From positions 72,237,501 through 72,301,500 of the forward strand of contig NC_060215.1 in assembly GCF_021130785.1 (NCBI RefSeq): a stretch of 64,000 nucleotides of DNA. The letters are read 5' to 3'. How positions within the stretch are numbered: the first letter of the stretch is position 1; each line of letters starts with the position of its first letter. The notes under the pieces are model-generated. The model did not search any database, was not told where the DNA came from, and was given only the letters and a program-made list of their open reading frames with translations. Shown here in pieces: positions 48,721 to 61,484 of the stretch. Source of the stretch: Homalodisca vitripennis. Lineage: Eukaryota > Arthropoda > Insecta > Hemiptera > Cicadellidae. A program made the position numbers and the translations under genes.

Positions 48721-49017
48721 TTACTCCTGGACATCAATAGGATAAGTGAGAAAACGGGATGTCAACTGGAATGTACAAAAGTCTTGACGTTGTTTTATTG
48801 TTAAATATAAAATACGATACGTTCTGGACTATATATAAACTATCTATATGGACATATGTGACAATAAGTGTGACACAGCAGTCCAGTATACCTGACAGTG
48901 GAATAGCAATAAAACAGTCAACTCACTTGTCAACAGTCAACTGGAGGTATTTTGAAGGTATTTTGCCACCTAGCAGAGGCCAAAGTGGCTCCCGACTTGA
49001 GAACATTACTAAGTTAA

Positions 49018-49260
49018 AGCATTTTCCGATCTGACGGTAAAACAACCATGGCCATAATGCTCGTCATACGACCTGAGAGAAAATAACAGGTTAGATTAGA
49101 CAGATAGAGCATCTTCCGATCTGACGGTAAAACAACCATGGCTAGAATGCTGGCCATATAATCTGAAAGTCGAGTATCAGGTAGAGGAGCATCTTCCTAC
49201 CTGGCACAGAAACAACCATGGCCACTTTGATCGCCGTACGACCGTAATACACAAGTAACA
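49018..49260. repeat. Three-copy tandem repeat, period 80-90 bp
   Basis: Units start at 49018, 49108 and 49188 with AGCATTTTCC / AGCATCTTCC and each carries AAACAACCATGGC about 28 bases in. Units 1 and 2 share the run CCGATCTGACGGTAAAACAA exactly. Unit 3 is more diverged. It lies between the two possible first exons of the reverse-strand gene. Confidence 0.8.
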
Positions 49261-49684
49261 CGTTCCAACTTATTCAAGATTATACAAATTTACGATATTT
49301 ACAACAGGCTTTACAAATAATTAAGAATATATAAGAGTTCGAGTGTTTCTGTGTGAAAGGATATATGCTAATATCCTTCAGATAAAGGTTATCCGAATAC
49401 TGTTATACATTGACTACATTGAAAGCCGTAGTTAACGTGGATAGTTAGGAGATACATGATATGCAGTTCACCATCCAGTATTCTTTTTTCAGCCAGAATA
49501 TTTTATGAAACATAATAAACTAAATTATCATGATGTAATTAACTTTTACTATACATCTAAAAATATATTATTTAAACTATGTTTAGTATATTAGGGAGTT
49601 TTAGAACTGCGATCCTCAATCCTGAAAAATATCAGACTATCACTAATTAAATTCAACATTTCCCCAAAAGGATATTTGTTGTTG

Positions 49685-49990
49685 TCACTCACTGTACGGT
49701 TGTCAGACTTGACTTACTGTCAGACTCGGACCGCACGGCACCGCACTCTTCGGCAGCAATCCGGTGTTTAAACATCGATGGTCGCTCGACGCTTACTGAC
49801 GCTGATAGAAAGGTCAGCTTCACTTTCACCACTAACTCATCCGTTACGTCATTCCCAGCTAGACCCACCCATCGTTGACTTTGCGTTACGTAAATACCGG
49901 TGTCATCTTATACAACTGGACAAATATGTTAATGTACGTACACGCTGCCAATTCTGATATTCACTAAAATCTCGCGCGTCAACTCCTCAC
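49685..49990 (-). promoter_or_regulatory. Possible promoter or first exon of the reverse-strand gene
   Basis: A GC- and CpG-richer patch in AT-rich surroundings. On the reverse strand it contains GTATAAG near 49912, a TCAGT initiator-like word near 49796, and a donor-like ACA|GTAAGTC with the exon end at 49718. No start codon with a useful frame precedes the donor, as expected for an untranslated exon. This is suggestive only. Confidence 0.25.
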
Positions 49991-50210
49991 CTCGAGTTAA
50001 ATGTGCCAAGGAACAGTGCGTTTTACATATTAAAACATTCCAAATTAACAGGATATTTGGAAAAATACATTACATTTCCAAAAGAATGTCAATTATCGAT
50101 TATTGTGATTAGTGTGTAGTACTAACCAACAAAATCCTAAGAACAAAATACATAAAACAAGACCCAAACAGTTTTACATGATATCGCATTAGAACTGTAT
50201 ATGTATATAT

Positions 50211-50293
50211 TTAAATACATATACATACACATGTGCATATATATATATATATATATGTATACAATGTGTATGTATATACTATTTATATATATT
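50211..50293. repeat. AT/GT microsatellite cluster
   Basis: Interrupted runs of TA, CA and TG steps including 22 or so bases of AT repeat. Confidence 0.85.
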
Positions 50294-50749
50294 TATTAAT
50301 ACTGATATAATTATACATACATGCTAACAAACTTGCATTAAATCCGCCACATTGTTCGAAATATTTGAGCCCGGTTTTATGTCTAAAGTTCATTGATGCC
50401 GTCCCTAAGAACTCATATATGTTAAGGTATTTAGATGATGGACAAGTCATTGTTATATTTGGGTGCATGATATATCACTTCAGAAGATTTAACGTCACAT
50501 TAACTGTTTAAGGTTTTCCTAGATTACCTCAAATAGAATTCCTTCTATCAGCCATCTCTACTTCTCAGAACTGCTCTCCCCATTACGTTATATTCTATCG
50601 GGCTGGACAACATCGATGCCGTATTACTTCTCAACTTTATTGGTTTTCAACTTAATGTCTCATAAGGGTGATGGTGATGATCAGCTAATCAGTGTTACTA
50701 ATTCAAGCGTTCTGGTTGGAGACGGTTTTTGAATAATGAGCACGTTAAG

Positions 50750-51085
50750 ATTTTTTGAGCCCTATTCTATATTCTTCCAAACTTCATCAGGATGAATGGT
50801 GAGGTTTTCGTTGTCGTGCTCTTAGTATCACTCATTCTTGCACGTCACAGATCGACCAATCCGTCTGTCAACCGAGCCTTGTATTTCCACCAACATTCAC
50901 ATTGCATCCCAAGATTCGTGGATAGTGAGCGCCTTTGTCACACTCGTTCCCCTTAAACCCGCTTTCTCTCGTAAACGATCGGATCGACCACAATAGCCGT
51001 CTCAATCTCGAGGACAGCTGCATGGTTGAGATACTACCAAGATAACACTCGCTCTACGACAGTCCAGAAAGTATCTCTTATCTGC
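50750..51085 (-). mobile_element. Possible R2-like LINE fragment
   Basis: The reverse strand reads HAAVLEIETAIVVDPIVYER near 51020-50960. The T-A-I-V-V-D-P run recalls the end domain of R2-type retroelement proteins (T-A-I-V-V-D-x-x-x-R-F-E). After that the frame is broken and no reverse transcriptase is visible. This is a weak call. Confidence 0.25.
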
Positions 51086-51089
51086 ACTG

Positions 51090-53740
51090 CCAATATATTG
51101 TGCCTGCATCGTTTGTGTCACAGCGCATATGTTGGGATTTAAAATTGTAATAAAAACTTTTTTCAAACAGCACGTATTAGCAAAAGTTTGATTTTAATTA
51201 TAAATTTAATTTTAATTTAAATTGATTTGAATTACATGTGATTAAAATTCAAAATGTCCCTTAAAACTAGAAGAACCTTCACAAACCTATTTAAGATATA
51301 AATTTCTAAATTTGTGGTTGCATTATTTTCAACAAATTAATTTTGATTGTAACCACTAACTGTTTGTTTTAAGGATTTAATCTTGTTATGTTCTAAAACG
51401 ATAAAAAAGGACATTTTGAATAAATTTGGACGTTAACTGACGCTCTTTCGAAATTTGGGTTTAAGCACTTACATTGAAAAATATTCCTAATACTAATAAA
51501 GGATCTTTGAAAAAGTATTCAGGCATGGTGCAGTTTTTTCAGAATTTTATTTATGATGAAGAGAAAAGGAATGTTTTTGTTTTAAACAGTGATATTGATT
51601 TAGAGGAATGTGTTGTTGGCTTGAAGTATTGTTTAAATTCTACCCTAGAGTAATAAAAGAAGTAGTAACTTTTTAAAATTATACACAGAAATAAATTCCA
51701 TACAGAAATGTAATTTATGAACTATTTTACACATAACATAGCTATAGTGGGAAGGGTTCATTCAGTCCAGAGGTTAGATTCTAAAATTAAGTCTGCGACG
51801 AAATGGTGTCAGTCGAAAACGAATTGGGGCCAATCTCAACATTTAAAAAGATTATAGTCCGGACAAGGAAAACACATGCCAAAAACTAACTGTGCATTAC
51901 ACCAAAATATTCTTATTACCAAATAAATGTTAAACCATGATTAAAGCCAAGAGAAATCAGGGCATTTGCATTATTTTAAAGCCTACTAATTTACACGTAC
52001 TAAAAGACTTGCCTGATCAATTAACGATTATAATATTTATTTAAATTAACTTATAGTAGATTTAAAGTTATGGCATATATTCTTTGTATTTTAGTATGAG
52101 TACAAACAACCTGTAATAATTAGTATTCATAAATAAAAAAGCTAATGAATAATTTTGAAAACGTTTAGTTCAAAATTGATCAGGAAAGATTTGTTCATTA
52201 GAGTACAATACTACGAAATCATGCTGTGTTTTGATACAGATAGATTTTAGGATTAAACACGAGACTCACCCACTTGCTCTCTATGATAATACTCTGATAA
52301 ACATAGAATTATTAAAACGGCGGCGCTCATTCTTGTTCAAAACTCGAATGTAACCCTGATAATGTTGTATTACTATAATAGCCTAGGCGTCCACACGAAA
52401 ATAATAATCATGATGACAAAGGTACCTGGAATTTTATAAAACCTAATAAAATGTAAAAAATATATTGATATTAAGCAATGTAGGTCAAGGTCAGCAACCA
52501 ACGTACACGACTTAATGTAGTGCATGATCATATATCTCATTCATTAGTAGTTTCGTCCTTTACAAATTTCTGATTTTTTTCAATTTCTGGACATATTAAG
52601 TCAGTTTTGGTCGAAGACCGAAGAAAGCTGCTGATAATGCGAATTTATGGGAAGAATCCAAGGGCTCAAAATTAAATCGCCAATGGTGAGTTTATCAAGA
52701 ATGAAAAAGTCAAAAATCACACAACATTTCTACGGAACATCATCTCGTTAGAGAAATGAATAAAATAAAAAATTGAGGTAACTTGCGGCAGAACTTAAGT
52801 TTGACACGTTTAATAAACATAAGACGGATTTTTCTACTCCAGTCTATCAAAACAGAGTTGAAATAATTTGTGAGCAAAATTTAAAATTTTTTCTTGCATC
52901 CAGTAAACATTATACAATGTATTGTAAAATCCTTTACTTTAAAACATTTACCTGACAACATCTTAGAATACATTTGGAATTGATACAACATGCCACGTGA
53001 ACCCGCAAGGTCTGCTTAACATAATACATTACACGTAATATTATAATTGTTTTTATATAATGTTTTGTAGTCTTTTATTTTGTACTTTTGTTATAATTAT
53101 TTGAATTTTATTAACATAAAATTGAAAATTATTGTATATGTGGCAATGAACTCGCCCAAGTCATGGTTAGCAGAACTTGTTCAACTTTTGTTCGTTCTTA
53201 ACTTACGTAAAAAGGATTTTGGACAGCTGAAGAAAAAATTAAACTCAAATTTTCTATACGTAATATTCAAGTTCAGTGACATTAACGATGAAAAATGACC
53301 GAAAATAATTATCCTTTCAAATCATCTAGCGACAACCTTTAATCAAAGGAAATGTCTACCATATGTAATGTAAGTAGAGTTATACAAAAGGAATATTTGT
53401 TTATCAATTTGTTTAACATGCAGTATTTAATCATAATTTTAAATAAATAAAACATTATCAGGATTTGTAACAGGAGACATTCATTAGCATTGTAACATGG
53501 TCAAAATTGATAAATTAATATAATAGTTAAAGTATATAATATCTAGTTTCGTAACGCCACCTTGTCAATACTTACATATCTATGTATATGTACTTTTTAA
53601 TGAAACCACTCTATAAGTGAATGTCTTACAGGAGCGGAATGTTTTCCTTCAGCAGTAAATAATTATTATCAAGTCGTAACTATTAATTATATCTAGTGTG
53701 ATCAAACACAGTGTTTAACACGCCTTATTTAATCGACGGT
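51090..53740. other. AT-rich sequence, nothing recognised
   Basis: No open frame with protein-like content, transposon terminus or array seen. Confidence 0.45.
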
Positions 53741-53749
53741 TGATACAAT

Positions 53750-53935
53750 CATCAGCGGCCCCCCCGGTCCCAGTGCTAATGGTGGGTTGTCGGTATCTGG
53801 GGTCATCTGGGATCAGGGATCTCTGAGGGGCGCGGCGAGGTCAGGTCGCGCCGCTCTGGGCCGTGTCATCCAGTACCAGTAGCTCCGGGCTCTGGCTACA
53901 CGTTCCTGTCTTTGGTGCTATTCATCAACACGTGT
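53750..53935. other. GC- and CpG-rich island of unknown role
   Basis: An abrupt GC-rich block (GGCGCGGCGAGGTCAGGTCG and neighbours) in very AT-rich DNA. One + frame is open for about 40 codons and ends in TAG. No family, start codon or convincing splice sites. It could be a promoter or untranslated first exon of a gene outside the window. Confidence 0.3.
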
Positions 53936-53939
53936 ATTG

Positions 53940-56270
53940 TGAACTAAATGCCGTCTAAAGTGATTTTAATCATGCTGCACGTTCATTGCAGAATGGATAG
54001 AACTTAAAATGTCACAAATTGATTAACGGACACACTGGTTTGGTGGCAGGAGGAGAAGAGTACACCTAGTCTAAAATTGAGTTTTAGCTCTAACACAATA
54101 CCGTATAATTTATGTTCGTTCGTTCAAGAGTTACATTTTGCAAGCATTTTCGGAAACACATCATTCTCTAAGTAGAAGGTCGATTATGTATACGCTGTTA
54201 GAATTAACTAGCATCGCTTTGCTTGGATATTTGCAAGTGAATCATTCTGACATTGGTCACAAACTTGATTTTCTTATCCACTTAATATCAAAACGGGTTA
54301 TTTTATCTGCATAAAATAAGCCATAAAACAGCATATTATTATTATCATACCATTCTGTTTTCGTAACAACAATTCCATGACACATTGAACGAATAACTGC
54401 TGAAAACATCACATAGTAAAAATCCACCGTTCTTTGGTTTTCGACCTGGGGACATAAAAAAACCCGCAACATGTCGAACTAACATATTTTTTAATATTAC
54501 TTCTTTATTTTATGCCTAGTGGAAACAATTCCTTATTCGTTTAATGATTTGAGAAAGTGGAGAGAAGGAATGATTTGTTTTGTACGTATTATCTGTCTAT
54601 GTTAAAATACAGATCTATCTTCTAACACTATTCTTTCCATAGCCTAGATGGAATTGTAGTTAAAGCGATTGGGAAGCATTGATAATCAAAGCAATTTACT
54701 TTATAGGGAACAGGTTTCACTTCACGATCAATATAGGAGATTATGAAAATCGTTAGACTAATATAAATAACATTTGATAACTATGAGTGGTTTACTAGGC
54801 TACTCGCAACTAATGCTATATTCTCTATACTCATACACTTCAGGAAGACATACGTTCCTAAATGAAACGAGGGAAATCTAGTTACTTCTACACCGATTTT
54901 GGTAACAGTGCTGATCTAAATACGTTCGACCATTTCTTAGACTCTCAGTTCCAAGAAAGAATTGCTTGCAAAACTTTAAAATTATAGACTCTATCTGACG
55001 CAGTAGCATAGTTTGGTTTCCTTGAGACAATTATTGCTAATTTTCCCTCAAAATACTTTCCTGGCGTAGCTTAATGTTGTGTAATCGATTTTGGATGAGT
55101 TAATTCATATGAAATTTCAGTGGTACAGTTGATTGCGACAGGTCGGCACCTGACTCGTGCGGCAGTGAAGGTGTTACGGTAACTTCCCTGCAGATAAAAA
55201 AAAAATATTAACATGTGTTCGTGGAGTACAAGGAATTTTAATAGCATTTAAAGCAGGAAATTTGGAAAAATTTAAAAATCGGACCAAAGTAAAGTTGTTG
55301 GAATTCAGTTGTTGAAAAACATGTAATGTAATGAATTTTAAATAAAGGACATTGATTATTGACTTTTTTTTAATAAAACGTAATTAAAGAAAATACATTT
55401 GTTTGTATAAAAAATTACCTAATTAAATTAACGTTTATAAATAAAATACACGTTATCTTGGATTGATATACTGAAACATCATATTACTTAAGCAATTTCT
55501 ATTTGGGTCTGATTATAAGGTACCCCTAGATAATTATTTAAATGCCTACAATGGTAGAACTATATAAACAGTGTTCCTGTTTTCTTGTCTTCAGGAATGG
55601 TACGAAAACTATTTATCAATAGAGTACCGATTTTACCGTAAGAAATGTTAGGGTTATCATCTAAACATCGTTTATCTGACGAACTATAATTTACATGCTT
55701 AATTATCTGAAAAATATTAGCAGGCTCTCAACAAGTTTCCTAACTAATCACTATGCACGAGCTTTATTCGCTTCAGTGTGTGTGTCGTATAGTGTATCTA
55801 ACGAAAGATCATTAACCGCTGTTCTTGAATGAATAATAAGTGAACCGTGAATAATTCAGATAACGCCACCTTGCGAGTGAAGCAAGCTCTATGAAGCTAT
55901 TAAGGACACGACATATCCTGCTGCAAATCATGCCGTTGTCCCTCTATAGGTCCGTCTTTGTGGTAACTCTGGGAGTAACAAACATGTCAAAACAACTGAT
56001 GTCTCTCAACAAATAAAACGTTTGTTGGTCCCAGCTTGTGCAAATATACGTTTAAAGTGGTCAAAGGATCCTAAGTCCATCCTCAGTGGACAAAGATAGA
56101 AAATAAAACTCAGGATACCCCTTTAGGAAACAAAATCGAACCATTTCCCCAAAACAGAATTTTTTGGGGGCCAGTTCAACATTTTTAAATGTAAAGTTAC
56201 ATTAGCACTAGTAATTACAAATTACGTTAAACAATAAGACGGCCAAAACTTATTAACCTATGTTTTGTAT
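53940..56270. other. AT-rich sequence, nothing firm
   Basis: TAACGCCACCTTG occurs at about 53552 and 55861. CCCAGCTTGTGCAA and TTTAAAGTGGT at 56031-56066 also occur in the centre of the 40.2-kb MITE, so worn repeat copies are present. No gene supported. Confidence 0.35.
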
Positions 56271-56350
56271 ATCAGATGTTCAAACTGCTGACCCAGGCCT
56301 GTTGTAGAAAATTAAAACGGCTCGTTATATGGATTCATGCGGGATTTTTT

Positions 56351-57330
56351 TTAAATTTCCGCTAATATTCTGTCCCTAAGGTCATTAATGAGCTGGGGCT
56401 TCGTTTTATAGACGATCTTTCTAATGTGTGACCACACAAAGTAGTCAAGTTGAGATAGATCTGGCGATCTTGGTGGCCCCACAATACTTCCTCTTCTGCC
56501 TATCCAGCGATTTGTAAAAATATTGTATAAATATTCGCGGACATGCAGGCCATAGTGTGGGGGTGCTCTATTCTGTTGGAAACAAACTTAATTACAGTTG
56601 TTGGTTGCTACTTGGATAGCTGGATAAATCTGATTTTGTAACATTTCCTGGTACACGTACATCGGTATTAAGGTTTCCATCAATAAAAAAGGACCCAACA
56701 AACTGATCCCTCACAATGCCAAGCCAAACATTAAATTTTTCAGGATGCTGGGTGTGTTGCTTCCTCATCCAATGAGGGTTGACATCGGCCCAATAACGTG
56801 CATCGTGTTTGTTAACGTTACCGTTTATTAACATGACAATTACTTCATCTGAGAAAGCGATGTTGTTTAATCTAATTGTATTATTATCAATGTTCCGCGT
56901 CATTATTTCACAAAATTCTACTCGACAATCAAAATCGCCGTCACTTAGCTCATGAACTAAATGAATTTTGTACGCTTTATAACCACTGTCATGTAAAACT
57001 TTACAAACTGTTGTTTGAGATATAACTAATATTTTAGAAACATTTCTTGCTGAGGCATGAGGACTTTCTACAAAAGGCAGTAAAACGTCAAGTGATAATG
57101 TTTAGTATGTAGCCAATTTTGGTCGTCCAGGTTTGGGGCGGACTTTAACGCTACCTGTTTCCTGGAAGCGTTGGACTGTTTTTGGAACTCCTGATTTAGA
57201 TACAGGGTTTCGATTAGGATGTTACATTAAATAAATTCCTAACTTCATCATAAGATCTCACCCGGTCTCTGTAGCCTCTCATCATCAGGAGCATAATACG
57301 CTCTTGTTCACTTAAACACTCTATTCAACG
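56351..57330 (-). pseudogene. Second DD41D-type transposase, inactive remnant
   Basis: On the reverse strand the N-terminus reads CLSEQERIMLLMMRGYRD near 57320 and a helix-turn-helix linker VQRFQETGSVKV with RPKPGRPK near 57170-57120. The core has AFSDEVIVML with its first Asp intact (near 56850), RYWADVNPHWM and FNVWLGIVRDQFVG. After a shift near 56600 it reads QQNRAPPHYGLHVREYLYNI, where relatives have Q-D-G-A, then NRWIGRRGS and PPRSPDLSQLDYF. The Asn and the last Asp are exactly 41 residues apart in one open frame. The stop is at 56351. This is a family distinct from the 44-kb copy, with no clear inverted termini found. Confidence 0.82.
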
Positions 57331-57570
57331 TAATGTATCACAAAAACATCTTAACTTTGTTAATTTCAACCAGAACATGATACTGGGCTTCCTCAATACT
57401 GACAAGATAAGGGAGGCCTGCCCTGCAGCAACTTAAACAGGTTTGAGTTTGTAAGGAAAGTGGTGTCTATTGAAGTTATTTACCCACCACCCACTGACCT
57501 TCCCGCTTAAAATGCCTAAGGAAAGCAAAGTTTGGGGTGCATGCAAAAACCTGGAAGAAGGAAAGGTGCA

Positions 57571-58092
57571 GTCATGTCACCTAGGAAGAAGGAGAGGCTA
57601 GCTATATTTCAACTTCTTTTTTCAAAGTAAGCAGGGCGAGCCTTACTCCTTCATGTTTGTTTATGCTTTAAAATGCCTTTAAAATTGTGAGGACCCCACC
57701 CACTCCAACAGCCATCCTCCGCAGAAATTATACCTATCGATCAACGACCCGACATTTGCGGTTTTACTGTTCGCAGTATGGGTTTTACATCAGAGTTAAA
57801 ATTTGGTTGGTTTATACATTCCAATAGAACCTATACTAAGAACAGGAAAAACCAATGTGTCACTTAAATCTGGGAAACACAATGGATCTCTAGGATCGGC
57901 ACATCACTTACCGCAAATGTCGAGATAATGGGATAAAAAGGCTTGTCGATAGCATAGTAGCTGTTGGAGTGGGCGGGACTACCTTAATACTAAACGCTTT
58001 GAAAGCCTAAACATGAGGGTTCTTGGCTTCCATTGCCTGCTTTGACTGGAATAAGTTGAAGCAGAGATTTCACCTTCTTCCAAGGTGACCTA
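57571..58092. repeat. Dispersed repeat family 2, inverted pair (fold-back)
   Basis: Arm B (57571-57770, + strand) and arm C (57899-58092, - strand) are diverged inverse copies. Both carry GGAAGAAGG, a CATGTTT word, CCACTCCAACAGC and, near the inner ends, CGACATTTGCGG. Together they match copy A at 48.5 kb. The arrangement could be one fold-back element or two insertions. Confidence 0.6.
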
Positions 58093-58099
58093 AGATAGT

Positions 58100-61000
58100 G
58101 CCAAAGTCCTCATGGTATCTCGACAGGAGACGACCCCTATCTCTAACCTTACCCATCCTGAATATTCTATTACTCTGGAAGCAGCGCAAAGGTCCATCTA
58201 GGGCTAACTGCAATGAGAGGTTTCCTCATCTTCTTATCGTTAGTGAAAGAAACATAATATTTATGTGCCTAAACAGAGCCTTGCTTGGTAAAATGAATTT
58301 CTGACAAGTTGAAAAATAGTAAAATTACTGCAAAGTTCAAAATTTACTAGCTTTTAATGAAATAAGGCTGGATAAAGAACAAAATTAGTTTCACCCTTTT
58401 CTAAGGATTCAAAAGTTGGTTAAACCCCCATATGTTCTGTCACTATTAATCTAATAAAAAAGTCTAACAGCCTAATATTAAAATTAAATAAGCTAGGTCT
58501 TGCTATACCTTCGCATGGAAACGTGACAAGAGGCAGCCTCTCCAATTGTACATACTGTTATTTTGAAAGCAGCTCAAAAGTCCTATTAGAAATAAGCGGA
58601 CAGAGGAGTTTCCTCATTTTCTTGATCTAAGTGAACAAACAAGTGAAACATACAGATTAGTCATCCAATGATTATTAAATTACAATTGATAGTTGTTATT
58701 TGCAAACCGTATATTAATTGAGTCAATTAGGTAATATTTTGAACTTGAGGGGATAGAGTTTGTTGTTTTATATATTTATAGATAGAAACGGCAGTTTTGC
58801 ACTTGTGGGAGGGGGGCATTGTAATTGTACGAAACTCTTGGTACCACCATTGCGAGAGGGAGATGTAGAGAGATGTACCTTGAAGGTTATGCAGAGACTA
58901 CTTGACCTTACAACAACAGGCCCGAGAAAGTATGCTGAGCACTTTACTTATCGGTTTCACCAAGGCACGGCACGACTTGGTGTGGCGCAGCGGCGGTGTT
59001 TTATCGGACCAATTTAGCTGGGTGGGTCTGCGCGTTAACTGAGAGTGTGACTAACTGAGTATATATGCATTTGTTGATAAAGTTAAAACAGAACAAAGTA
59101 AGTTGTAACTTACTTCAAACACATTCGTTCGCCGTATGTGATCTCGGTTTCGTTGATTATTTTTACACTCAACACCGTGTGAAACATTTAATTTTATGAA
59201 ACCGTAGCTTTTACTTATTTTAAAATATAATTTTACGTACTAAACTTATTTTTATAATTTACCAAGTATAATACCAATACTATTGCACCAAATTCTATAT
59301 GATAATTGCATATAATGTCATCATATGATAATTACACTAATTAAAAAGCTGGGTTTAAGCGTTTTTAATTAGTGTTTTTGGTAATTACATTAGTCTATAG
59401 TAATAAATGAGGAGAGTTTCAAAACTACTGAACAAAGGAAAATATAGTAGGAAGTGTTCTTATGTAATTTAGTTTCAAACATCTCAAGTTAATTGAGAAA
59501 TATTTTAAATAAATACAAAATTACATTGCACCACTGCTATTTTTCCAAAATTTAGTATTAATCTTCTGCCACAGTGCTTATAGATATTTCGTAAGATTTA
59601 ATAATTCCTTTCCTGAAACACGTTTATAAGCTCAATAATAAATAATTCCACTAATCGTTTCTCTTTTCCTCGATGTCTGAGATGTATATATTTATTTGTA
59701 ATATATCTTTATGACATACATAATATCTAACGAAGGTATGGTAGAAAGGGTTGATTCAACGTGAGTGTTGGGTTCAGCTCCAGTTCACCTTCCTCATTTT
59801 AGACGCTGCAGCGTCTGAAATCTGACGCTGTCACAGATTTTTGACTCCTGGAATCTGGAGTCATGTTCCTCTGAAGAGATAAAAAGTCGGTCACGCAGAA
59901 GCTCAAAACGAACTCTTTTTAGATCGTTTCTACATCAAAGACACATGGACTACGAAATATAGTGTAATAGTATAATGTATTTTCATTGTCTCATCATGTG
60001 GACAATTGAGTGTAGTCTACTACGATGTTTTTGAAATGATTCTTAAGCGCGGTGGGGTTTAATACGAGTTATAGTGGAAGGGATTGATTATATGTTTAAT
60101 ATGTTTAGCTATAGCTTAAGCTTAAGAATCTTGGTATCTGTAGGTATGTTCTTTTTGCTTTAAAAGAAAAAGAGATAGAATAAGTTGCCAACGAACTCTT
60201 TATATCATTTCGACATCAAAAATATAATAAAATACATTTTTATGTGAAGGAAAGTATACCAATATTTGAATGGATAGAGAGAAAATGTCATATTACTTGG
60301 AAAAAAAAGACACAAATTTGAATTCGTACAACAAAATTGATTCATTTATATTGTAGGGTTTCTTTCTTTTTGGGATGTGACAAATTTTGAACAGAAAATA
60401 CGAAATAAAGAAAATGAGAGGATAAAAGTAAGAATAAAAGGAAGGAAAGAGATGCATTTCCCAAGTAAATAATTTCATAATTGCATTTGAATAAGTTCCC
60501 ATTGCCTTCCTAAAAAAATCTCTTACGCTTTTTATGTTAAAAGGCAGCCCCGAAAATGTTATTATAATAATAAATATGTGATACTATCACAAAAAACATG
60601 TGATATTATATACAGAATAATTGTAAACTTTGTTTTGTTCAAAACATGAAAAATATATAATTATTGAAAAAAATAATCAGGTTTTAATAAGGGGAAGTAG
60701 TTTCATGCTGTAACCAAATCAATTTAACCCGAGGCGTGTGGTGGCAAGGAGCGGTGAGAGGCGCCAACAAAGAGAACTCTTCTATCGATGCCTTTAGGCT
60801 TGTAGTCTGCGTACGAAATAACGGCCGTCCATCAACAACCGCTGTCAATCACTTGAGCATTGTCTTGCTTGCGGGTTTGAATCGAGGAGTGCCCGTCAAT
60901 GACAGCTCGATTAATTGACGTTTGATTACGTTCTTAAATCGCATTACCAGTTGCTCGTTAGAAAACGTAGGTAATAACGCTTACCACTTTCTCCTTCTCT

Positions 61001-61190
61001 TACATATAACCAGGTTAAACCCTTGTTAATAGGTGACTGTTGAATGAATAGAATGCATTGTACCAAATTTATACAAGTTGTACAAGCATGAGTTTAAATA
61101 TTATACCAAAAACACATTTTTTATATTAAAGAAACTGTTGATTGCAATTCTAGCTATACAAAGACGTGCATTTATTTATGATTTAATGAC
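58100..61190. other. Mixed sequence, no gene supported
   Basis: GC-richer blocks at 58790-59030 and 60725-60920 have open frames (58760-59017 and 60736-60918 forward), but the peptides match no family I know and splice sites are unconvincing. The rest is AT-rich. Confidence 0.35.
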
Positions 61191-61198
61191 CTACATTA

Positions 61199-61480
61199 CT
61201 GGTGGCCATATTGATTATAGTCAAATAATTGTTATGCTAAACCTCAAGCACTTTTACGATCTTATTTCTAATCGTAGAATCATGGGAGGAATTTTAAAAG
61301 ATATGGTCCAAATTTATCTAAACGCTTATTTTTGTTCGATATTATTAGAAAAAATGTTTAGAAAAATCCTTAAATATTTTCAAATTCCATCGTTTAGATA
61401 CTTCAAAATTAGGACTTTACAAGAACTAAAAAGCGTCTAAGGCGTATTCATTGTATTTTTAAAATGAGACATCTTACATA
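61199..61480 (+). repeat. Dispersed repeat family 1, copy D
   Basis: Starts CTGGTGGCCATATTGATTAT, then AGTCAAATAATTGTTATGCT with AACCTCAA, then TAATCGTAGAATCATGGG. It ends TTTTTAAAATGAGACATCTT. A 120-codon open frame spans it (61078-61440) but its peptide is low-complexity and AT-driven, so I do not call it a gene. Confidence 0.6.
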
Positions 61481-61484
61481 ACTA

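Noticed and set aside
49000..49260. CRISPR-like array
   Set aside because: Three long diverged units without regular spacers in a eukaryotic context; this is an ordinary tandem repeat.
58760..59017. Forward open frame of 85 codons in a GC-richer block
   Set aside because: No recognisable family or splice sites; composition alone explains the absence of stops.
61078..61440. Forward open frame of 120 codons
   Set aside because: It overlaps dispersed repeat copy D and its peptide is dominated by AT-rich codons (Phe, Ile, Leu, Lys, Tyr) without any motif.
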